Of a DNA stretch of 34,030 nucleotides, positions 30,248 through 34,030 are shown piece after piece. The stretch's first letter is position 1. Each line of letters opens with the position of its first letter. The stretch spans positions 220 through 34,249 of the forward strand of contig DDPY01000035.1 of assembly GCA_002342415.1 (NCBI GenBank), given 5' to 3'. The translations under genes were made by a program, and so were the position numbers. Below the pieces are notes generated by a model, which was not told where the DNA came from, ran no database searches, and saw only the letters and a program-made list of their open reading frames with translations. The DNA comes from Prevotella sp. UBA2456. Its GTDB lineage: Bacteria > Bacteroidota > Bacteroidia > Bacteroidales > Bacteroidaceae.

Positions 30248-32509
30248 CTACAGGCGGACGAAAACCTGAAGCAGGAGGTCGGTCATAGACGAACGGTCTA
30301 TCTGCTGCAAGCCACTGGAGATGACGGCACGATCAAAATAATTGGTCGTGCCGATTTTTGCGGCCAGCAAGAGGCGTCCCCAATCGGCACGGGCCATCAG
30401 GGAATAGCGGAGGCCATGTCCGTAATACATAGGAAAGGAGAAGTCATAGCGCACAGAGGGCTCGTACTGATAGAGGCGGCTGTCGTAGTCATCGGTATGG
30501 AACCATGAGATGCAGGCATTCAGTTGCAGCCAGCGGTGCTTCCATTCGACTTGCTGGCTCAACATCAGTCCCCGTGAACGGGCAGTCCGATGGTCGATGA
30601 GTGCGGCATCAGCCTGGGTGGTAGTTGAGAGTTGAGAGTTCTCGCTTTGCGAGTGTGGCTTCGCAATGACAGGTGACAGGTGAGAGTTTGATTGGGAGGA
30701 TATGAGGGGGAGAGTTAGGCGGAGACGGGCACGGTGCTCATAACGGTTCAGGAGGAGCCGCAGTTGATTGTTGTCCAGTTGTCGCAGGTGGAACCGATAG
30801 CGCCCCTCGACTGTGACCTTATTATATAATAATGTACGCGCAAGGAGCATCGCATCAAAGGCATCGCTGGGGATGCTGACCTGATAGCGCGCCCAAGGGA
30901 AATGGGCATAGTCGGCATAGGCCTTTATCAGTGTGGTGCGCGAGGGTGCCCAAGAGACACCGAGATAGATACCGTGCTCGTTCTGTGTGGCACCGCCCTC
31001 GCTGAAGGAATAGGCATGAAAGGCAGCGTAGCGCTTGTCGTAATAACGGTGGAGGAGCATCAGGGACCACTGGTCGGAGAGCCGATAGCTGAAGGTATGC
31101 ACGGCAGCGAGGGCTCCGTTGCGGCTGACGGCCGTCTCGCCGGAAAAGGAGAGGCGGTAGTTGGTAAAACTGTAGTCGAGGCTGGTATGGAGGAAGTCGT
31201 TGCCGGCGAGGGCATACTGGCGGTAAAGCTGGGAGGACGAGGGTTGCGACTCAGTCGAAACATACTGTGAAGGGGAGGACGAGGAGGAAGAGGAGGAGGT
31301 GCCTGTCGGCATGAGGCGGCGGTCGAAATGGGAATAGAGCGCATTGAGGGATACCGTAGACAGCCCACCGAACAGCGACCGCCTCCATGCCAGGCGGAAG
31401 CCCAGATCGAGGAGATGGGTGTTGTTCTTCTTTGAGAGCTCGTTGGGGGTGCGGTGATAGCCGTCGCGGACTATCGTGCGCACGGTGGCATTCGTATTGA
31501 GTGTGGCATCCAAAGGCCGATAGGAGGCGAATGCCGTCAGCCGCCAGGAATCCTGAAAGCGCCATGTGGCTGCTGCCCCGTTGAGATAGCTACTGGCAGA
31601 ACGGGAGGTATGGGCAGTGAGCACATGACGGCTTCGCCCCTGGGACTGGAGCATGGACAGCTTACCCATGTGGAAGCCGGTGTTCATAATCAGGCCCATG
31701 CCCAACTGAACGCGATACATGCCCAGATTCAGTTCCTCCAGACGGCTCCTATCGCGCAACTGGAAATAATAGGAGTAATGGTCGTAGCCCAGCGTGTTCT
31801 TGTTGGAGAAGAAAGGCTCTCCGGCATCCTGCGCTCCCGTCAAGCCGAACTTGAGACGGTTGCGGTAGTTGAACTGATAGCGCAGGTCATGCCGATAGCG
31901 GTAGCCGGCATAGCCGTTCTGGTCGCCCTTGCGCTGATACATCGGTATCCTGATGGTAGCCATGAGGCTATGGCGGCCCTCCTTGAGCATGGTGGATAGC
32001 CGCCGGAAAGAAGGCTGGGCAGCAGCCTCCGGACCACAGTAGACAAAACAAGCCAGCAGGCGGCGGGTATCCCAGTCAAGGCTCTCGATCATCAGGAGCT
32101 CGTTGAGCGTACGCATGGGTTTGTAGCGGTCGAGGTAGGCAATGAGCTCCTCTATCTGCTGGGCGGAGAGGAAAGGCAGCTGTTCCAGCTGCTCACGGGT
32201 GGTCTGGTTCAGGTTCAGCTTGTTGTCGGCAAGGGTGGACAGCAGTTCGAAGGTCTCTTCGCTGTAATCGGCATCTTCGGTGGTCAGCCAGTCGCGGAAC
32301 AGCTGCTCCCAGGAGGGTTGCGACAGAGTCGCAACATACGGTGAAGAGGGAGCGGAGGAGGAGCTGGAGACGGGGTCGGAGGGTTGCGACTGAGTCGCAA
32401 CATACGGTGAAGAGGGAGCGGAGGAGGAGCTGGAGACAGGGGCGGAGGGTTGCGACATGGTCGCAACAGACTGGGTGAGGAGGAGAAGGAAGATCAGGAA
32501 ACGGCTCAT
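30248..32509 (-). CDS. Helix-hairpin-helix protein with outer-membrane beta-barrel-like body
   Basis: A 753-residue exported protein. A signal peptide (MSRFLIFLLLLTQSVA) is followed by a low-complexity Ser/Pro region (20-66) made of repeat-derived SSPYVATQSQPS and SSPYVATLSQPS. Residues about 98-158 resemble paired helix-hairpin-helix motifs (LNLNQTTREQLEQLPFLSAQ). From about 170 the sequence has alternating aromatic strands ending in an aromatic-hydrophobic residue (VFVRL), as in a beta-barrel. Such proteins are recurrent in Bacteroidales beside DUF4294 genes; a role in the envelope, possibly DNA handling at the surface, is inference. Three repeat elements interrupt it (30624-30670, 31243-31261, 32312-32467). 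Its start overlaps the DUF4294 stop by 4 bp. Confidence 0.8.
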   Translation of the reverse strand: MSRFLIFLLLLTQSVATMSQPSAPVSSSSSAPSSPYVATQSQPSDPVSSSSSAPSSPYVATLSQPSWEQLFRDWLTTEDADYSEETFELLSTLADNKLNLNQTTREQLEQLPFLSAQQIEELIAYLDRYKPMRTLNELLMIESLDWDTRRLLACFVYCGPEAAAQPSFRRLSTMLKEGRHSLMATIRIPMYQRKGDQNGYAGYRYRHDLRYQFNYRNRLKFGLTGAQDAGEPFFSNKNTLGYDHYSYYFQLRDRSRLEELNLGMYRVQLGMGLIMNTGFHMGKLSMLQSQGRSRHVLTAHTSRSASSYLNGAAATWRFQDSWRLTAFASYRPLDATLNTNATVRTIVRDGYHRTPNELSKKNNTHLLDLGFRLAWRRSLFGGLSTVSLNALYSHFDRRLMPTGTSSSSSSSSPSQYVSTESQPSSSQLYRQYALAGNDFLHTSLDYSFTNYRLSFSGETAVSRNGALAAVHTFSYRLSDQWSLMLLHRYYDKRYAAFHAYSFSEGGATQNEHGIYLGVSWAPSRTTLIKAYADYAHFPWARYQVSIPSDAFDAMLLARTLLYNKVTVEGRYRFHLRQLDNNQLRLLLNRYEHRARLRLTLPLISSQSNSHLSPVIAKPHSQSENSQLSTTTQADAALIDHRTARSRGLMLSQQVEWKHRWLQLNACISWFHTDDYDSRLYQYEPSVRYDFSFPMYYGHGLRYSLMARADWGRLLLAAKIGTTNYFDRAVISSGLQQIDRSSMTDLLLQVFVRL
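30624..30670 (-). repeat. In-frame GTCATTGCGAAGCC-type palindromic element (copy 1)
   Basis: Two GTTGAGA heptamers (30624-30637) then GTTCTCGCTTTGCGAG and TGTGGCTTCGCAATGAC (30638-30670). It holds CTCGC/GCGAG and TGCGA/TCGCA hairpins. Read on the coding minus strand it gives VIAKPHSQSENSQLST within a barrel loop. Three further copies are in the M28 peptidase gene. Confidence 0.85.
31243..31261 (-). repeat. In-frame GTTGCGAC palindrome (degenerate copy)
   Basis: GTTGCGAC, TCA, GTCGAAAC: same element as at 32317 with one arm mismatch, also flanked by GGAGG-like and ATACTGTGAAG sequence. It encodes SQYVSTESQPS in a Ser-rich loop of the barrel protein. Confidence 0.75.
32312..32467 (-). repeat. 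66-bp tandem repeat with three GTTGCGAC palindromes
   Basis: Units of exactly 66 bp start at 32312 and 32378, with a partial third at 32444. Each begins GGAGG followed by the palindrome GTTGCGAC, NNN, GTCGCAAC (32317-32335, 32383-32401, 32449-32467; spacers AGA, TGA, ATG). Unit length is a multiple of three, so the frame is kept. They encode 22-residue repeats with SSSSSAPSSPYVAT just after the signal peptide. Confidence 0.9.
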
Positions 32510-33219
32510 AACTGACCGGCCTCCACCATCAGCACAACGCGCTCGGTCAGGCGGTCCACACCCTCGGGGTCATATTCCTTCTTCAGGGAGGCACCGAAAG
32601 CCCATGCAAAAGCCTGATAAAAGCCTGCACGGACAGGACCGAGGAAAGCCTGTATCAGCTCGTAGCCGGAAGAATGGCTCTCGCGGTAGATGAGCTTGAT
32701 CAGCAACTTGCCCTGCGAGTAGGTGAGCTTCTTCATTTTCGGCTTGTATTCCTTCATGATGCTCTTCTCGACGCGCTTGATGTGCTCGTCTTTGGCCTTC
32801 TTGTCGGGTAGTGTCTCCAGGAACTCTGCGGTTTCCATCATGATCATATTGGCCTCCTTGGCTATGGGTAGCACCTTCTTGACATTCTTGACCAAGCGCA
32901 TATAGGCATTGGCCTGCTTCTTGCTGCTGAAGGCAACGGGGGGGAACACATAGACATTGTTCATCTCCATATACTGGATGCTGTCGCCTCCCTCGAAGAC
33001 CTTACCGACCTTGACCGTAGGGACGAAGGTGGGGCTGTCCATGTTGAGGGAATCGGGGACGGAGGGTTGCGACGGAGTCGCAACATACTGTGAAGAGGCG
33101 GATGAAGAGGAGGCGGAGACCGAAAGGGAGGCGGAGACCGAAAGGGAGGCGGGCGCGGAGGGTTGCGACGGAGTCGCAACATACGGGAAAAGGGCTGATA
33201 GGAGAAGAAGGGACCACAT
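32506..33219 (-). CDS. DUF4294 domain-containing exported protein
   Basis: A 237-residue protein with signal peptide (MWSLLLLSALFPYVA). Residues about 15-58 are repeat-derived low complexity (SLSVSASLSVSASSSSASSQ and YVATPSQPS). The DUF4294 domain follows (about 65-225): VYVFPPVAFSSKKQANAYMR, VKNVKKVLPIAKEANMIMME, KKLTYSQGKLLIKLIYRESH. DUF4294 is a Bacteroidota-specific periplasmic domain of unknown function. It lies between the M28 peptidase gene (3-bp gap) and the helix-hairpin-helix gene (4-bp overlap), a tight operon. Two GTTGCGAC palindromes (33066-33084, 33162-33180) are in its N-terminal coding part. Confidence 0.85.
   Translation of the reverse strand: MWSLLLLSALFPYVATPSQPSAPASLSVSASLSVSASSSSASSQYVATPSQPSVPDSLNMDSPTFVPTVKVGKVFEGGDSIQYMEMNNVYVFPPVAFSSKKQANAYMRLVKNVKKVLPIAKEANMIMMETAEFLETLPDKKAKDEHIKRVEKSIMKEYKPKMKKLTYSQGKLLIKLIYRESHSSGYELIQAFLGPVRAGFYQAFAWAFGASLKKEYDPEGVDRLTERVVLMVEAGQL
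33066..33084 (-). repeat. In-frame GTTGCGAC palindrome
   Basis: Perfect 8-bp arms GTTGCGAC and GTCGCAAC around GGA, flanked by GGAGG and ATACTGTGAAGAGG, in the DUF4294 gene. Encodes YVATPSQPS on the minus strand. Confidence 0.85.
33110..33145 (-). repeat. 18-bp tandem repeat in DUF4294 gene
   Basis: Two identical 18-bp units (33110-33127, 33128-33145), GAGGCGGAGACCGAAAGG, then a partial third. They encode SLSVSA repeats in the low-complexity linker, keeping the frame. Confidence 0.8.
33162..33180 (-). repeat. In-frame GTTGCGAC palindrome
   Basis: Perfect 8-bp arms around GGA, flanked by GGAGG and ATACGGG. It encodes YVATPSQPS at the signal-peptide end of the DUF4294 protein. Confidence 0.85.
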
Positions 33220-33222
33220 GCG

Positions 33223-34030
33223 CTATTCGGAATAAATCAGTTGCACCAATGTCTGTCCTACGGCCTTGAGCGTATTGCGGTCTATATGCTGCATATCGTC
33301 GCTGACGGTATGCCAGGTAGGACCGAAGGAGCTCTGCTCACAATCGGGATAGTAATTGATGATATCAATACAAGGGATATGCGCCTTCTCGTTGACGGGG
33401 ATATGGTCATCGGTGACACCCCCTCCATCCATCGTGGGGAAGAAACTGCCATAGCCTGCTGCGGAAGCTGCCTGCCATACTTTGTCTACAATGGCCTTCG
33501 CATACTGCTTGGAATAATATTCCTGATAGAACTTGGCCCCCTGACCGCCTACCATATCGAGGAGAATGGCGTAGGAGTAGTTGGGAGTTGAGAGTTGAGA
33601 GTTCTCGCTTTGCGAGTGTGGCTTCGCAATGACAGTTGAGAGTTCTCGCTTTGCGAGTGTGGCTTCGCGTTGAGAGTTCTCGCTTTGCGAGTGTGGCTTC
33701 GCAATGACATTTGAGGCCCAATACTGAGCCCCTAATGCCCATGAGTCGGCATCGGCCTCTTCGCTCCATTGGGGAACACCCCAGTCCTCGGCATCAAAAC
33801 AGATGAAATCGACCGCTACACGGGCTGAGTCGTGTTGCTGCAAGAGACGAGCCAACTCCAGCATAACAGCGACACCGGAGGCACCATCGTTGGCTGCCAT
33901 CACTGGCTTCCGCCAGTTGGCGGAATCGGGATCGTTGTCTGCCCAGGGACGGCTGTCCCAGTGGGCGCAGATGAGAATGCGCGGCAGGGGCTCAGCTGGC
34001 GCTGAGGGTTGCGACTCAGTCGCAACATGC
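33223..34030 (-). CDS. M28 family peptidase / glutaminyl-cyclase-like zinc enzyme (5' end outside window)
   Basis: The last 268 residues of an M28 metallopeptidase-fold protein; the frame runs open through the window end, so the N-terminus is missing and ATG 33903 is internal. Metal and catalytic positions are visible: His in CAHWDSRPWADND, Asp in AANDGASG, Glu in FDAEDWG, Asp in LLDMVGG and His in WHTVSDD. This fits the Bacteroidota glutaminyl-peptide cyclotransferase-like group, which forms N-terminal pyroglutamate on exported proteins. Between QYWAS and YSYAILLDM lie about 44 extra residues encoded by three copies of a short palindromic element (33587-33708). A GTTGCGAC palindrome (34008-34026) lies just before the His motif. 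First visible gene of the operon with DUF4294 and the helix-hairpin-helix protein. Confidence 0.88.
   Translation of the reverse strand, partial: HVATESQPSAPAEPLPRILICAHWDSRPWADNDPDSANWRKPVMAANDGASGVAVMLELARLLQQHDSARVAVDFICFDAEDWGVPQWSEEADADSWALGAQYWASNVIAKPHSQSENSQREATLAKRELSTVIAKPHSQSENSQLSTPNYSYAILLDMVGGQGAKFYQEYYSKQYAKAIVDKVWQAASAAGYGSFFPTMDGGGVTDDHIPVNEKAHIPCIDIINYYPDCEQSSFGPTWHTVSDDMQHIDRNTLKAVGQTLVQLIYSE
33587..33708 (-). repeat. Three head-to-tail copies of the GTCATTGCGAAGCC-type element in M28 gene
   Basis: Copy A 33587-33634 (two GTTGAGA heptamers, then the hairpin part), copy B 33635-33668 (lacks the final AATGAC), copy C 33669-33708. On the coding strand copies A and C read VIAKPHSQSENSQ, while copy B is read in another frame (REATLAKRELST). 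All three minus-strand frames are free of stops. Confidence 0.9.
34008..34026 (-). repeat. In-frame GTTGCGAC palindrome at window end
   Basis: GTTGCGAC, TCA, GTCGCAAC with perfect arms, encoding HVATESQPS in the M28 peptidase frame. Confidence 0.85.

Noticed and set aside
33223..33903. M28 peptidase starting at ATG 33903
   Set aside because: The frame continues upstream to the window end and includes the conserved HWD motif, so the ATG is internal.

Overview
This window looks like a chromosomal stretch of a Bacteroidota bacterium, most likely Prevotellaceae (Prevotella, Segatella or Xylanibacter). The reasons are the promoters (a -7 box of the form TAnnTTTGC with a TTTG-like -33 box about 20 bp upstream, seen repeatedly), lipoproteins with acidic residues after the lipid cysteine, a Prevotella-type C-terminal secretion motif, and the protein families present. 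Genus is inferred from these features, not from a marker gene.

Layout. 1-575 holds no convincing gene but several short-repeat families. 576-1484 (-) is a flavodoxin/DUF2023 operon. 1719-5929 (+) encodes a ComM/YifB ATPase, a GltD-like Fe-S flavoprotein and an SGNH hydrolase. 5932-10851 (-) is an envelope operon: a TPR/OmpA-like lipoprotein, a thioredoxin-fold lipoprotein without catalytic cysteines, and an AsmA-like protein with a long Lys/Ala/Glu tail. 11033-12768 (+) encodes an RluA-type pseudouridine synthase and a Dabb protein. 13132-14864 (-) is an anaerobe-type pair: a NifU-like scaffold protein and a GGGtGRT protein. 15082-15336 is a self-contained short transcription unit (RNA gene or 21-residue peptide). 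It is followed by ompA, then a tyrosine recombinase.

The central find spans 16597-28706. The recombinase gene is followed by a large surface-lipoprotein gene A (+). About 11 kb away lies a second such gene B (-). Their 5' ends (84 bp upstream plus the first 97 bp of coding sequence) form a 181-bp inverted repeat. Each repeat begins at a recombinase-site-like motif: 11-bp arms around a shared 7-bp spacer. A promoter is visible only outside the right-hand copy, facing gene B. The left-hand copy is preceded by the recombinase gene and a perfect hairpin. This has the architecture of a phase-variable DNA inversion that swaps which lipoprotein body sits at one fixed expression site. Inside the segment are a small lipoprotein, a secreted beta-helix protein, a solitary XRE regulator, a DUF1573 protein and another lipoprotein.

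28928-29009 is tRNA-Leu(CAA), followed by a mannose-1-phosphate guanylyltransferase (+). The last 4 kb (-) is an operon of M28 peptidase (cut by the window end), DUF4294 protein, and a helix-hairpin-helix/beta-barrel protein. These three genes carry two families of short palindromic repeats inserted in frame in their coding sequence, recalling the protein-coding palindromic elements of Rickettsia. Heptamer and nonamer microsatellite tracts also sit in coding loops elsewhere, for example in the pseudouridine synthase gene.
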